64,000 bases of DNA from Sisyra terminalis (GCA_958496175.1 OY292279.1:14632001-14696000); one strand, 5' to 3'. Counted from the stretch's first letter, positions 1 to 14,297 are shown. The notes: generated by a model from the letters alone, not told the origin. Program-made: numbers and translations.

Positions 1-1989
1 ATTCATTTCAACCAAAAGCCAGAATCAATGCATTATTCCCGGAGTGATTATTGCGATTAAATGCAAGTCAATATTGAAATTAGTGAGGCAATTGTAATTC
101 AAATCACACGGTTTGGTTTAATTTTTTCGTACCCACTACACTCGTATGCCCAAATCAAATTGACAAAAAACGGAAATGAAATGTGTGTTGCGTAATGATA
201 ATAAAATGTTTGATTTACGACTTTCACATTATCTCTGCCAACTAAATATGCATTATTTATTTTTAAATTTAATTTACAATCGTCGCCATTTTTTCCGATC
301 TCATACCTCATTTCCAGCAGGTAGATTTAAATTTCGGGAAAAAAAAATTATTAGTTGCATCGTATTGTGTAATTATTTTAATAACACAAAAATTGTATCG
401 TGGCTATATAGCGTGGCTTTTTCGATTTATAATTACATTTTTATCCTTTTCTTCGTTTTGATTGTGGACAAAGAAGGGACGAGACGATGAAAATAAATAA
501 TACACTGCACTCGAGCCAATTGTGTAACGGATTTTTGATTGAGATTGCACTTAAGACTTTTTGAAATAAGAACTTAATGTTTAACCACACAATGTATAAC
601 ATTTCATAATTGAAACGAGAACGAAAAGGAAAATTATTATCTTTGAGACATTTGAACGCTTCAAATCAGAGATTGGACGAATGGGTTTTTTCTTTTAAGA
701 AATTTCCTGTACCATCGCAAGCTTAAGCCCCGTTATTAGATGTTGGCATACAACTAAAGAAGAAAATTAATTATCGATCTATTGGTTATTTGTAGGATTT
801 TTGATTAGTTGAGAATATTAAACTATCCCTTCATTATTACATTTTAATTAATTTCTAATTAGAAATTATTTCTCGTTAAAGATATATCAGCTTATTTAAT
901 GTGTTTATTAAACTAGAAATTGCTAAATAGTCGGCACGAATAAAATTTTGCAATGTTAAAGTCCTACGATTTTTTGGACGGAAGGCAATTTAGATTAAAA
1001 CTTTCATTTTGAATTGAATTGTGATTGTTATCTTAAATAATACCTAAGTGAAGGCTCAAATTACAGTAAGACTAAGTTCAAGATTAAATAAGTAAGCCGC
1101 ACGTGTGTTTAAATAAGCAGACAAAATTTATTCATTGTATTATAAACAACTTAAAAAAATATTTGCAAATTATTTAACAATTAATCAGATATAAAGTTTG
1201 CCAAATAGTTGTTAGACTACTTGCAAATTTAAAACTCAACTTCAATAGTTAAGTGCATACATATTTTTGATCCTTCGAGCCGGATTTAGTCAAACTAATT
1301 AAAAATGAAGTGCGTGCTTCCATTTGTTTTATTTTTCAGGATATTTTTTTTTTGTTAAAATTTATTGGAAAATAAGCCAACAAGGCAACGCAACTCCCAT
1401 TCTCCACCGAATAAATTCGTGTTTGCCGCCAACGTTACGCGCTGTCAAACTTAACGGGGGGTAAATTTAACTTCCCGGTATAGTAATTTTACTCTGACAT
1501 CGAATTCGTCTTGAAAATTTACAAGTTGCGATAGTGTTTTTAATTGGAATTAATGTCCGAGTTAGATCAGCTTAGAACATCACTTTAGGAAAAAAATTGA
1601 TTTGCCGGTGAAAAACCAAGGCTACATGCGGTTGCACTTCTTTTGCACGAGTAATAATGTAAGAAAAAAATTGTAAATTATAATTTCTTATGCCGCCGAC
1701 TAGTAAATTACAAATTGATTTATATCGTACATAATTACAATTACAAAATAATTAAATATGTAATTCAGACGTTACAAATTACTCAGAAAATTATAATTTA
1801 AGCGAGTGGGTATTAAGAGATGATGGTTGAAGACCTGATGAAATTGTAGACAAGATTTGATTTTTTTTTTAAATTGAGCTGTAAAAAACGGCCGGTTAGC
1901 CGCTCGTTATCTCTTTTTCTTTCCAATTTTGTGGTTTAATTCCAATGTAAAGAAAACTGAAAAAGCAACATGATTATGGTGGTTTCGAT

Positions 1990-2220
1990 AGGGTTTTTTT
2001 CATGCCAGTCGGCTATGGCTGTCCTTGCTCAATACCAGGGGTGTGTCAGAAGGGCGGCTGACTAACCTTCGGTTTGATCAGCTCAGGATATTTCGGGGGT
2101 CCTAAACATACACATACAAACACAGACAATCACAAAATGAACACGTAGAAAAATTGATTTATTACCGGAGTCCAGCTCCGAGATTTGTTACACATTCCGC
2201 CGTTGCCAGATTTCCATATT
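1990..2220. repeat. GC-rich SINE-like or other short repeat
   Basis: A 230-base block much richer in GC than its surroundings, starting GCCAGTCGGCTATGGC and including GGTTTGATCAG, which resembles a Pol III B box. It also has a short inverted repeat, GGAGTCCAGCTCC (near 2168-2180). No coding potential. The abrupt composition change suggests an inserted short element, but only this copy is seen in the window. Confidence 0.35.
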
Positions 2221-4199
2221 TTATTTTAAATATGATGGGAATTTATTTAATTTTTATTTAATAAATTCAGTTTATAATTGTGATTCTTTCCTTTGATAAC
2301 CGGATGCTGGTCAATTTATTATAGCGTGATAAGATTGATTCAGGTGTTGAGACTATAATATTTTAAATAAGAGCGAAAGTGAAGGTTGTTTTCCTACTGT
2401 AATCATTAAAATTTATTTAAAAAAAATTGCTTTTTAAGCCTTAACTGTTATTCTCCGTTAACAGTTAAGCTGCAATATCTATTGATACCCACAATTGATG
2501 CCAATTCATTACCTCAAAAGGGAAAACCTATATTGTAAGAAAGAAAAGTGAATAGAACTTAGAAATTTTTATGCAACTATGTCTACTGCTTTTGTTTCCT
2601 ATACTGCTTTTGATTAGGGGGCCGGAAAGTAATGCCGTAACTGCAACTATAGCCATTTAATTGTAATTTATCGGCTTATAATTTATTCCAAAATCATACT
2701 TAAGACATTTTCAACAGTCAACAGAGAAAAATTTATTCGGAAAATGGGAAATTTATAACGTTTCTACACAAGAAAAATTAAATAATGATGGGTGATATTG
2801 TCTTGACCATCAAAATCGTTTAAAGTTGTTCAATCGGATTTTTATTTAAGTCTATTGCTACAGCATTTATTCAGCGGTAAAAAAATGATTACTTAAGGGA
2901 TGTTTAAAAATGATTTTCAGATATTTTACTTATTAATCAATTGATTTTTAATGAATTTGGCATTAAAAATATGTATATTAGATTAGACTGGGCCAAACAA
3001 ATCGATTATTTTTTTTTTTTGAAAAGTATATCGAAAATATTCTTCAACGTGACAAAAAAATATTGGGAAGGTTTGAGCGTTTAATATTAATATTAAGAGG
3101 TCTATCATCTTTAATTTCGATTTTTTATTTGTGCTTTCATTTTTGCGTCAATGCTGTTAAACTATCAAGGTAAAAAAATTCTTCTTCAGATATATTTATA
3201 GAAAATTAAATTTCCTACAAAAAAAGTCTCTTTGGCAATTTTTGCCCGACACGCCGTTTCCGAATAATCAAGCTTTAAACATTGATGTAATTTTTAGATT
3301 TATCTTCTTTATTTTTGAATTTTGTAACTAACGAACATATAAATATATAGAAATGAACAATATAGATTCTTAAAGGAAATTTATTGTTCTGGAAAAAAGG
3401 TTTCCTAACGTTTTTACATAAAATCACTCTTTTAAAAGTTATTCACAATAAAAATTGAGGTCTATACTAGATATCATAAGATTGATGACAATGAGGTTGA
3501 TTCTATCATTAATTCAAATTTATACTTGTATAATAATTTTGTGTTTAATTTCATATTAAGGAAACGGTATTACTTTCCGGAGATCCTAATATTTGGCATG
3601 AAAAACTTATCTATAAATTAAAAATTGGATAAAATTTCAAGTAACAACATTAAAATAATGCATAGATAAGACTTGAAAAATCCTAATCTAAATTTTTTTA
3701 TCAAGATTAAAATTCAACAAAGTATGGTTTCTAAATTTATCTATCAAAAGCAGTAGAAATTTTTACGTAATTTACTGATGAATAGTCATAGTAATTGGCA
3801 CTCAAATTTTATTAGGCTATATACTTGATAGATAAGTATGGAAACAATAATAGTTTTTGGAAACAAAAAGAGGGAGCAAGGATTGTTGATTGGGAAATAT
3901 AGAGAACTTTAAGTATCAGTGATTTTGGATATCATTTTAAAAGTTACTGTCATCTTTTCCATTAAACACGTAGCTAATTCATTTTTTTAAATTTCGATAA
4001 GAAAATTCATTAAAATTAAAAGCAAATATAACAAAAAGATTAAGTTCATTAGATATTATAGTTTTTGAATGACATATTCGAGTGGTGTAAATTTGGAGTC
4101 CGAAAATTTACTTGAAGAAGTTTAAATCAGAATTTCCCTCATTCCCAATTTGACAAATTCCAAATAATAACAGTCATAGGTCGTTTTCCAACGACTATA

Positions 4200-4720
4200 A
4201 AGGGTGATTAACCCTTCAGATGAACTAAATATAATAGAGATATATGTGTGGACATGGTGGTTCTGGAATGTTGTACGGGAGTTTTAGAATTGCAGAGGTA
4301 TTTTCCGTTGCCCTAGGACCCAATCCCTGCATCTCTACAAATACGATTTCCGAGTTTATCGGGACGATTGGTACATACGGAGGGAAACGTGTCATTTCTC
4401 TGTTGTCCCATATTATGGTCACAATTCCGGTCTAAACTTAGAGAATGCGAGCAACGACATCGTCACAAGCATCATCATCATCATTGCCGTCGTCCTGTAT
4501 CCATTTTCCCATTACCATATCATTATTGTTATTATTATGATTATGGTTGTTTCCACTCTTCTACAGTGTAACCGGCCATCATGTGACATGGTATGTTCAC
4601 ACGTCACATCCAGCAGTTCCCGGTTTAATGAAGTACCAGCAACTATGAGAGAAGCGGACAAAGAGAGAACACCGACTGAATAAAAGTTTCACGTAACTTT
4701 TTTATCTCACACGACTCCGG
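4200..4720. promoter_or_regulatory. GC-elevated island in Ubx intron (candidate regulatory block)
   Basis: Both strands stay open for about 63-65 codons over 4225-4435, but neither reading resembles a known protein. A CATCAT run lies near 4470 and the 15-mer at 4571-4585 contains GCCATCAT, a match to the Pleiohomeotic consensus GCCATHWY. The same 15-mer recurs at 61617-61631. A conserved enhancer or Polycomb element is possible; an old transposon fragment is the alternative. Confidence 0.3.
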
Positions 4721-5939
4721 GTCAGGAATAAATTTTTTTCGACGATTTTTTCCACACGTTTTCAGCGGCGTTTTTAATTTCTATCAAATGTAATTCTTCG
4801 TTTGCGTCTCTCATTCTGTTAAGCTCGGTATATTGATTTATATTACCCACACAAGTGTATACATATATACGTCTATATACCAACAATCCTGTTCTTTTAT
4901 TTCTATTTTATCCCGGTTTATGTTTCCCACACACATCGAAACATTCCTACACACGCATAAGTCCATACAGCAAACTTTTGTTTTGTTACATGGAAATAAT
5001 GGATTGTGTTTGCGGAGAAAGCGGATGTTAAACTTTTTAAGGGTTTGCGTAGATTTATTGATTTTTTTTTCACTATTACTACCCACTATTGGAAGATCGT
5101 TAGTTTTATTAATAATCGATTGTTTAAGATTTATATTGCGGAATTGTATAAATTCTCACACGACTAATATTCGTGGTTTCCATTGACAATGTCCTTTTTC
5201 CGGATGTCTATGCAACCCAAAGCCAAATGTACTCGTAAATCAAGAATTCCATTTTAAATATTATTCTATCATAAACAAATAAATTGTTTTAACACTGACA
5301 AGCAAATAACTTTTAAACAAGTAAACGTATTAAAAATAATAAGACTTTAAAGAATTAGTCAAAACAAAGAGTTCATAGTTGGTTGATTTTGGAAGAAAAC
5401 ATCCCTAAACTTATACTTTTAGAAAAAGTAACTAACATAGTAAACATTAAACAATGATATTATCCCAATGGTATTTAGTCAAAGTGGCCATTAATGCAGT
5501 TAAATGACAATATTAAAACGTTAACGAAATCAATTTTCATGAATCTTTTCTATTACAGTCGTGCTTAAATTTATTTGAATTTGAAAATACTTTATTAAAC
5601 TGATTTATATAGATCGTGACCAATTTAGCGGTTGTTCTCGATCATAAAAATCAATTTATCGGTCGATCGACCATTTAACGATGCTAAATTAAAATGCAAA
5701 ATTTCGCTAAAGTTACTTCTCTCTATGTAAAAATCTTTTGTTGCAATAAATCAAAGAAAACGCGTGATATTTTCTCGCGGAAAATTTCAAAAGTTTTTCT
5801 CCGATACGGAAATAAAATCACCTTTTAGTTGCCGTATGATAAATCGTGCTTGGTGCTCTATACTACTCTATACTTTTATAGTATGGGTGTCGAATAAACG
5901 TTTTACTTATGCTGGGGCTTTATCAATTAGAATGGCGAC

Positions 5940-8200
5940 TTTTTGTATTGGCGAGGGTTAAATCATAACGACTAAGTTTCGGGGATGATCGTCGTCTTAG
6001 ATGGTGAGGTGTAGGTGGTGATGGCCAGTGATGTATTAGTAGTGGTGCAGTAATGGATGGCAAAAGCCCGCTCAGCAGGCAATAGCCCGCTAGTTTCATG
6101 GGGATGGTTCGGCGCACAACCCCAAACAACAGCCATTATTTCGCTCACGAGACGGTATATTTTGTCTACATCTCATTTACAACAAATTAGAGACACAAAA
6201 ACTATCACGCAAATAATATTCCAAATAATCATTGTATTTAATGAAGTAATTTACTTGGCGGATATGATATAATTAATTTTGTCGAATTCGTTTTTAAGAA
6301 AGATGTATCATTAGTTTCTACATTTAAATCCCAAATAATATCATGTGTATTTTTTTCCGGTCGGCGTCTAATTAGATTGAACAAATCGGTACGGTAATAA
6401 GAGAGTATTAATGTAGCCTCAACTAACTACTACTTATTGTTTTAAAAACACACGAAATGGTTTGTTGAATTTCCCATCACAACAAAATAAAAACACAAAT
6501 TAGGAAAAAAAAGTTTATAAGTCATTATTTTTCTTAAGAAGTTCAATGCATAATGCATTTAAAAATGTTATTTTTTCTCTAAAAATAATAGATTTTGAGA
6601 AATTCGAAATATTACAATGTTTTATGTGACAAAAACTTTGGTATATTTTTTGTATCGTAGTTATGGAGGTATTAAAAATTCACGAAAAGGAGTGGCCAAT
6701 CCATTTAAAATTAGTGTCACATTTTGAGTAGTTCAGTTTGAATAATTCACCAGGAATTTTTTTCCGAAAAAATCGCCTCACCATATACCCCAACGCCATT
6801 AACAAAATTCCAAAAGCGTCCCTCAGCGTTTAACGAGAAATTAATATCAATATTTGCACAGCCGTAACACGTACGCACTCCAAATTCACTCCTTAAATTA
6901 CCCAAATCGGGAACTTCATCATCCCAACAGTGTACACACATAATCATAATATATAGAACAAATAGAAAAAGATCAAATCACAAACTTCTCAACATCCCAA
7001 TCCTCCATCTCGCTTGGCATAATTTAAATATGTTTACAAACGGTTTGAATATATGCGGTAGGCCCTTGGCCTCGACTCGATCCCCATTCCGCATCCCCCG
7101 ATCCCCATTTAATACGAGATTCTTCGTTGGTACGTCTGTTTGTGGCAAACTCTGTTTTATTCCGTTAATCAAAAGAAAAGGAACGAACGATGATCTTGAA
7201 CGCTGATTTTATGTACGAAGAGCACACCACCTATCATTTCGAAACAGGCAAACATTGCCTCCCCCTATATTATTATTGTTATCATCACTATTCTCATCAT
7301 CTTCTCTGCCTTTACAAAGAACATCATCACATTGTTACTTAAAATATGTTCATATATGTAAACCACCAAAATCCGCAATATTTACCAACTAAATAAGAAA
7401 ATAGCTGGTTATCTTCAACCCCCCACACCGTTTCTTGACTTTCCACCAAAAGCTCGAGCTTTTCTTAATTTTGGCAAGCCCTGAAGAAGAAGCAACAATT
7501 TTTTGCGATTCAATACGTTTCGATTTGCTTGTTTATTTGCTGGATCATCTATAATGTTCCTCTTTAAGTCTATTCTGCCATCCCAATCCCATTTCGGCCC
7601 CCAATGTTGCCATCCTTAATGCATGTTTGGGCACGAACTCGTTACGATCAAAGATTAGCGCGCGCTTTCGCTATAAAAGGTTTCCATATTATTTATAACA
7701 ATAATAATAAAATATATTTCAGTTTGATTTATTTAATATTAAATTGTACATAGAATACAAGCAGAAACAGAGGGGGGGAGGGTTAAAAAAAATGATAAAA
7801 CGATTAAAGTATCAGGGTCAAAGGTTTCGTGTGATAATTCGAAAAACGACATTAATATGTCCTCATGTATGAAGAAAATGAGATATTGTTTGAAAATGAA
7901 ATTATATTCAAGTGCAATTGCAATTGCACTCGATGATTGGAGTAGCGACCTATCCCAACATTTCAATAATACTCGTTGCAACTTATTATAATAAACGATT
8001 CCGAACTAAGCATGGATGATTGATATTCTTTTGTTTTTGTACCGACAAGAAAACAATGAATTATGGATATGCCAAGTGCATGATGGGTTGGGAACCATTC
8101 GTCGAGAAAGTGCAACCCAATCATACCAGTCCCACCCTGGCTTGACTCCCCCGTAGGAATTTCGTATATAGGATGCCAATGCAATTATTCACGTATTTTG
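5940..8200. promoter_or_regulatory. Series of GC-elevated blocks in Ubx intron (candidate enhancers)
   Basis: Three islands stand out from AT-rich DNA: 5940-6140 (contains GCCATTAT, a Pho-type match, near 6131), 6740-7180, and 7900-8190. Their ORFs have no recognisable domains and overlap on both strands, which argues for conserved non-coding sequence rather than exons. Bases 7240-7680 are moderately C-rich with simple CATCAT/ATTATT stretches. Confidence 0.3.
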
Positions 8201-9729
8201 TTCGTTGAAATATTATCAATTTTTAATTGTCCATAGCCTACTTGAGAAGTGGATGTTATCGTGATTAATGCACATGGCGTGCTACAAGATCGTATTTCAT
8301 CGCCATTTTGTTTATAACGGACATTATTTCCGATCAAAATAAAATAGATATTAATTGTAAAACTAGAACCAATCTCGTAAATTAATCAATTCGAACTTCG
8401 CCAATAAACGGATTAACGGTGAAATCGAGATGATTTACATACGTAAATGCTGTGCACTCCAACCAGAAAACTATTCGTTTTAAGTTAACCAATCGATCAT
8501 TCACTTTTTTCATACGTTTAAGCACGATAATTCAAAAAATCATTTATTATTTCAGTCTAAAGAATTTCCGTTTTTTATTTATATGTTGCTAACTATTTTT
8601 AGAATGGCAAAGAAATCCCAAATATTTGCAAAATTACCATAAAAAATCTATTAAAATTAAAATGACTTAATTTACACTAATTAAAACAAGAATAATTTTT
8701 GATAGTTTATGCTAAAGTAAAAAGGATTCAGAATTAAATTTAATAAAATTATTAAATATAAAATACGGGTGTAGATTTTTTAAAAAGTGTAGGTGTTCTA
8801 TAAGTCATTATGCAGAGATGTAGGTAATTTAAAATATAAATTGGGCTTTGTATTGTAATCCATATGGGTTTCATTTGTATGTAGGTAATGTTTTAAAATA
8901 AATTCTATTGATTTTAATAAAAGAAACATTTTTGTAAATGTTCAGGTAATTTACTAATAATATTTGTAAAGTTTAATATCAGAAATTTTTGATTTTGTTT
9001 TGGGCGCTTTCAAGTAAGCATACCTACTTGAAATTGTATGAGCTTTTAAGCGCTAATAAGGTGCTAGGCTAGATATAAGTGTAATTTCAAAATTTTTAAG
9101 CAATAATTATTTATATTCTTTTTGTTTTTGGCTTTTATTGGTTTTAGTTTTGAATTTTAAGTTTTATATATCACTTTTCCTATGCTATAAACTAATTCTT
9201 AATAACACAAATTTCACTATTTTCCACAGTTAGATAATAATTATTTTATATACCTCTTGTTTTTGGGAAATTTAATTTTTAACTTTTATTTTTGTTCAAC
9301 ACGTTTTAATCGGTTTCCCGACATCTTCAGGTACTATAAATAAAAAAATTATTAAATAATTTTAAACTAGCTTTGGAAAAGAACCATCAAAATATTAACT
9401 TTAAGGCAATTTCTTTACATATTTGCAGAAGGGAATAAATAGAAACCTTTGTTGTAAAACGGATAGTCTGAAGTTGAATATATTTCCTTTCAATATTCAT
9501 CGTATCTTTGTCATATTTTAAATAAAATTAATTTTTAGTTGTATGTTGGCTTATTTGTTTTAAAGAACTGGAAATAAATAGATAATACAACTGTTATCAT
9601 TTATAATGGAAAAATAGTAGATGAATTAAAAAAAATATTTAGTCAAAATTTTCAGAAAGCCTAGCTTTTCCTTTGAAGTTCAAAAAATATTGGCTACCAA
9701 TCCGTGGTAATTGTACAAACAAATATTAA

Positions 9730-10180
9730 AACTTTTTTTTTATTATTTTTAGTAGGATAGTGGACATGAAAGGATGTAGATCTATGTACTAATTATTAAT
9801 TTAGCGACACGATTCGGTCTTTTATTAGACCTTCATCAGGCTTCTAAAATCATACAAACACCACGATATTAACTAATTTTATAAACAATTTTAAATGTAA
9901 ATAAATTTTAATATATAAAAAAAAATAATTTAAAAAAATTGTAATGTATGTGTGCGCTAAAGAAAAAAATGTCGATGTTATCCTGATGTATATTGTGTAC
10001 TTTATATTAAGGTAATTTAACAATTAGTAATGTTTTGAAGGATTCAGTAATACATGTGTTTGTATGATTTTAGAAGCCTGATGAAGATCTAATAAAAGAC
10101 CGAAACGTGTCGCTAAATTAATAATTAGTACATGGATCTACATCCTTTCATGTCCACTATCCTACTTAAAATAAATAAAA
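9730..10180. mobile_element. Inverted-repeat element with hammerhead-like motif (copy A)
   Basis: Two arms of about 125 bases, 9735-9863 and 10054-10178, are inverted copies of each other around a 190-base AT-rich centre. Both carry the block CCTGATGAAG...AAAGACCGAAACG or its inverse. In the right arm CTGATGA is at 10078-10084 and GAAAC at 10102-10106; the left arm (minus strand) has GAATC instead. The intervening GGTCT...AGACC can form a stem. The arrangement fits a MITE-like element or two Penelope-type ends facing each other. No coding sequence. Confidence 0.7.
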
Positions 10181-13100
10181 TTATGTAAATTATGGACACA
10201 ACCAATTTATCGATAAATATTAAAACATTTCGTATTTTTCTATTGCCGTGCTTTCCTTAAAATGAATCCCCGCACATGCGCACATAATGGCTAAACTAGA
10301 GAGCTAAGCTCATATTGCTGTTATTAAGCCCATAAAGATAGATGAAAGTTAGAATTATAGTTTAACAAAATATGTTGAATGTTTTTGAAGTAAAAAGCAC
10401 TCAAAATTTAATAAAAAATTATAATAATTTAGAAATTAAATTTCTTTTATTAGATGTCTTGATTATTATAGTAGAGATCAACTATATTTACTGAAACAAA
10501 TACTTGGATAAATTGTATTACGTTGCGGTTTTATTTATTGGAATGATAATTATTTAAATATTTTAATGAAATCCAAAATATTTTTCTTTTGTAATTATTC
10601 CTCATCTTCCTTTTTAAAGTAACAAACAATGTTTAATCTTAAAGAATGTATAACAATATGGGAAAATCTGAAGTTTATATATAATCTCTTTATACAATTT
10701 CTTCAGTTGTACAATATAAAGTAATTTATTGAAGTTATTTGTAATGTTTTGCTAAATATTAAAGGCCTAATTTTTACGGCATTTATACGAAAAATTTAAG
10801 CAATAGCAATTACCTCAATTATGATTTACAGGTCAGTATTAGCATTCTATTTAAATACAGTCAAGTAACGGAAATATTCAAGAATTTTTCGAGAACGTTT
10901 TAGGCGCCTTTCTACTTTAACTTTCAATTTCAATGAGACGATTCTTAGTAGGCGGCAAGAATAATTGAATGGTGATTGAGTTATTTTTTTGTTATTCATT
11001 TTATTATTGATTGTTCATTTCCAATAATTGCGTTTGTGTTTTGTTGATAACAAAATTAAAATGGCCGAATAAAGTTTTATTAGCCAATCAATTGATTAAG
11101 TATAGAAATTGTTGATTTTTATTTCTTATCGAATAAATGTAGAAAAATTACATCATTTTAACCTTCGGCCCTACTTGCTAAGATTTCTATGTGATAATTT
11201 AATGTAGAGATTGTGCGTGAACATTAATTAGTTGTTGGATTTAATTTTTTTTAATTTCGAGATTTACATTTTCAACAGATATCGTTTAATTAGTGTAAAA
11301 ACAACAAAAAACTGACTTTTATCGTGAGTATAATCACGTGGAATTCTCTCGGTGTAATTTATTTGCATTTAATTTTCGATTAAAATTAATTTCTTCAAAT
11401 TTTTTTTCGCTATAAATTTCCGAATTTTGCCAGATTTTATCACATAATTTCCGTTTTATGTTACGTCTTTTTTTTTTGGGAGATTATAACTTTTTGTCGG
11501 GCGTATAACAGCGTTTTGGACACCTTTAAAATGCAATTAAATTGAATATTAAACTTGTTTAACAAATTGTGAGAAAAACGGCCGCATATGATTTGAATAT
11601 TTGGCGCAAAATCGGTCAAGAAAAAAAAACCTGCTTTTGGAGTCGAATGATCGAGAGGAAAGAAGAAGGGTAGAGGCCGGCCCAGAAATAAGTAAAAAAT
11701 CGATCGTAATCCGTCGGAAGACTAAGTCAGTGGAATTAATCTTACAAGACATTTACACGGAACGGCTTGGTTTGTAAAAAAAGGAAAAAAATTTTCCCGG
11801 CCCGATTTTACATGTTTGATTCGATGTTATATTGGAAAAATTGAAACGAAACGCTCATGTCAAATTTTGAATTTATGATATTTGAATATCTGATTTATTG
11901 ATTATAAATATAAAGTTTAAAGTTCATTTTTTGCTGAGGCGAATAAGTTTATTTTAAATTTTTTTCCTATCCATTTCGGTCTCGCTGCCGTCATTTCGTG
12001 AATTTATTGGCAACAAACTTTCAAGCTTATATATATTATACACATCGAAAATAAACAACACTCAAAAAATCACACAACAATTTCACAAAAACACATTTCT
12101 TTTTTCTCAGTGAAATTATTTTCCACCGTCGAATCGACCCACTGAACTGAACTGCAGACTGAAAACTGAAAAAACGCTCAACGGTTTCAGCTGAGCAACC
12201 CCCATGGAATTATTTTGAATAAATAAAAATCCACCACGGGTAATAAAACACAAAAGCGCCCTTTCGAATAGTACCTATCATTTCAAAGTGCGCCACCGGC
12301 CAACGAATAAGCCAACTGAACGCAAATATTTTTGTGTGTAATTTTTACGATTTTCATCCCTGCATTAAGTCAGGGTCGCCATCGTTGTTAAGAAAGGTGA
12401 AGAGCCTATACCATGAATGGTACGTGCAAAACCTATTATTAAGACCTGCCACAAAACGTCTTACAGCCAAACTCAGCCCCAAAATCCATTCCATTGTATA
12501 ATATGTAGGTACAAATATTTTTTTTAAAAAAGCATGCGAACATTTTTTAAAACGTTTACTTTAATAACTATCCGTCAATTCCTACCCAGCCTTTCAAAAA
12601 AAAAATTTTTTAATATATGTTTACATATTCTCAATTTTTGGTTATTCCATCATTAAAACTAAATTTCTACAATTAATGATTGTATCATAAAAAAACAACG
12701 TATAACTTAAGAAATAAGAAAAGTAAATTCAAAAACATTATTTTTTATTTAATATAATTTATATTCAAAATAAATTTTCTGTTATTTTGTCAAAAGTCTT
12801 CAAAGGAAATGTTATCCAAAATAACATTTTTTATTAAAAAAAAAAATATATGAAGTTATTTAGATTTATTATTTTATAATAAATTTATAAAATTTATTTT
12901 CACTTAAGAAATATAAAGAAGATATTTTTCTTCTCATATTCCAATGATTATGATTTACGTTTTTGCCAGTACTCTGTCAGTATATTAGCTAGTCAATATG
13001 ATAGATTTAGTTAGTATAAAGTTTCAACTGCTAAATGTAGATTTCTATAAAATCGAAATCCTATTTCACTTACATATACATCGCTATACATATTTTCGAA

Positions 13101-13210
13101 GTAAATATCAATTTTTTAAATTAGCAACGGTTTTGGGAATAACATTTATACTTGGAGCTTAAGCATTCGGGTAATTCTAGACTCTAAAGTGATTATTATG
13201 TTAATATTTT
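10181..13210. other. AT-rich intronic sequence, no gene
   Basis: Mostly A/T-rich. Slightly richer blocks occur at 11550-11830 and 12100-12500, the latter with CCCACTGAACTGAACTGCAG; they may be regulatory. I see nothing coding. Confidence 0.5.
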
Positions 13211-13888
13211 CGAATTGGTTTAATTCTACCTTAAAAATAGTTTTCTTCTCACTAAGCTTTAGCTTCTATTAATAACGTTAACACATGCCATTAGGCAATT
13301 AAAATTTTATATTTAATTACATTGATTTCCTCGAAAGTTATTTATTTTTTTCACCTAAAAAATGCTAAGAGGCTTCAATTTATAAAAAAATAATTGGAAC
13401 TAAATTTGGGAAGAACTAATAGTTCAATAGTTGCCTGTTGTCTAAGATGTTACTTGAAAGTATTAATCCCAACAGATTAATCTATACTGGTGATTTGGTT
13501 ATGAAAATCTACTGGATAAATCGGTTGTATTCTACCAGCCTTTATTTTCGGATTGGTTTAATCTTACCCAAAAAAATAACTAACTTCTTGCTTAACTTTA
13601 GCTTGAACTATTAACGTCAATACATACGTTAGGCATTTAAAATTCTATATTTAATTTCATTGATTTTTTCGAAAGATATTCATTTTTTTTTCTACTAAAA
13701 ATTGCTAAGAAGTATTAATTTAAAAAATAATAATAACTGTAATTAGGGAAGAGCTAATAGTGGTGCAATAAGTGCGTTTAGTCTAAGATGTCACTTGAAA
13801 GTATTAATCCCAGCAGATTAATCCATACTGGCGATTTGGTTAAGAAAATCTACCGGATAAATCGGTTGTATTCTATCACCCTTTGCAG
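13211..13888. repeat. Tandem duplication, period about 338 bp
   Basis: Unit 1 (13211-13548) begins CGAATTGGTTTAAT and unit 2 (13549 to about 13886) begins CGGATTGGTTTAAT. Both run through the same order of sequence, ending with a well conserved block containing CTTGAAAGTATTAATCCC and GATAAATCGGTTGTATTCTA. The 3' halves match more closely than the 5' halves. A short ORF in unit 2 has no recognisable homology. A hammerhead-like element end follows 310 bases downstream. Confidence 0.75.
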
Positions 13889-14184
13889 TATTCTTTTGGT
13901 CTCATGGTTGTCCAGATATTCATCCAGGCTTTCCTGTTATTTTTTGCTAAACTTTTGTATCTTCTTCTTTACCTTCTTTTACGGCTAATTTTTTAAAGGT
14001 GAGAAAAAAATCTATGAAGTTTAGAAACTTATGCTGGCATGTTTTGTAGTAAAATTAAAAAAAATCTTGACAATTTTTTTTTAAATTAATATGAATTAAA
14101 TAGAGAATAATCTTAAAAATATTAGATGATTTAAAATTTAATTTTTAAATTAGATTGAATTTAAATAGAAAATATTTTATTTTT

Positions 14185-14297
14185 GTGAATCAAGAAGCCT
14201 GATGAAGTTACGATAAGTAACGAAACGTAGCTAATTGAATAATAAAAATATTAAATATAAAAAAAACGATCTTAAACAACCTGAATTGTCTTCTTAC
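14185..14297 (+). mobile_element. Hammerhead-motif element end (copy B, single arm)
   Basis: Best preserved copy of the motif: CTGATGA at 14199-14205, one extra A, stem GTTAC (14207-14211), loop GATAA, GTAAC (14217-14221), then GAAAC (14222-14226) and a self-complementary ACGT (14225-14228) followed by A and GC. The element end reads on to ACCTGAATTGTCTTCTTA, the same end as copies C and D. No inverted left arm is found nearby, so this is either one half of the dyad or the 3' end of the tandem block on its left. Confidence 0.65.
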
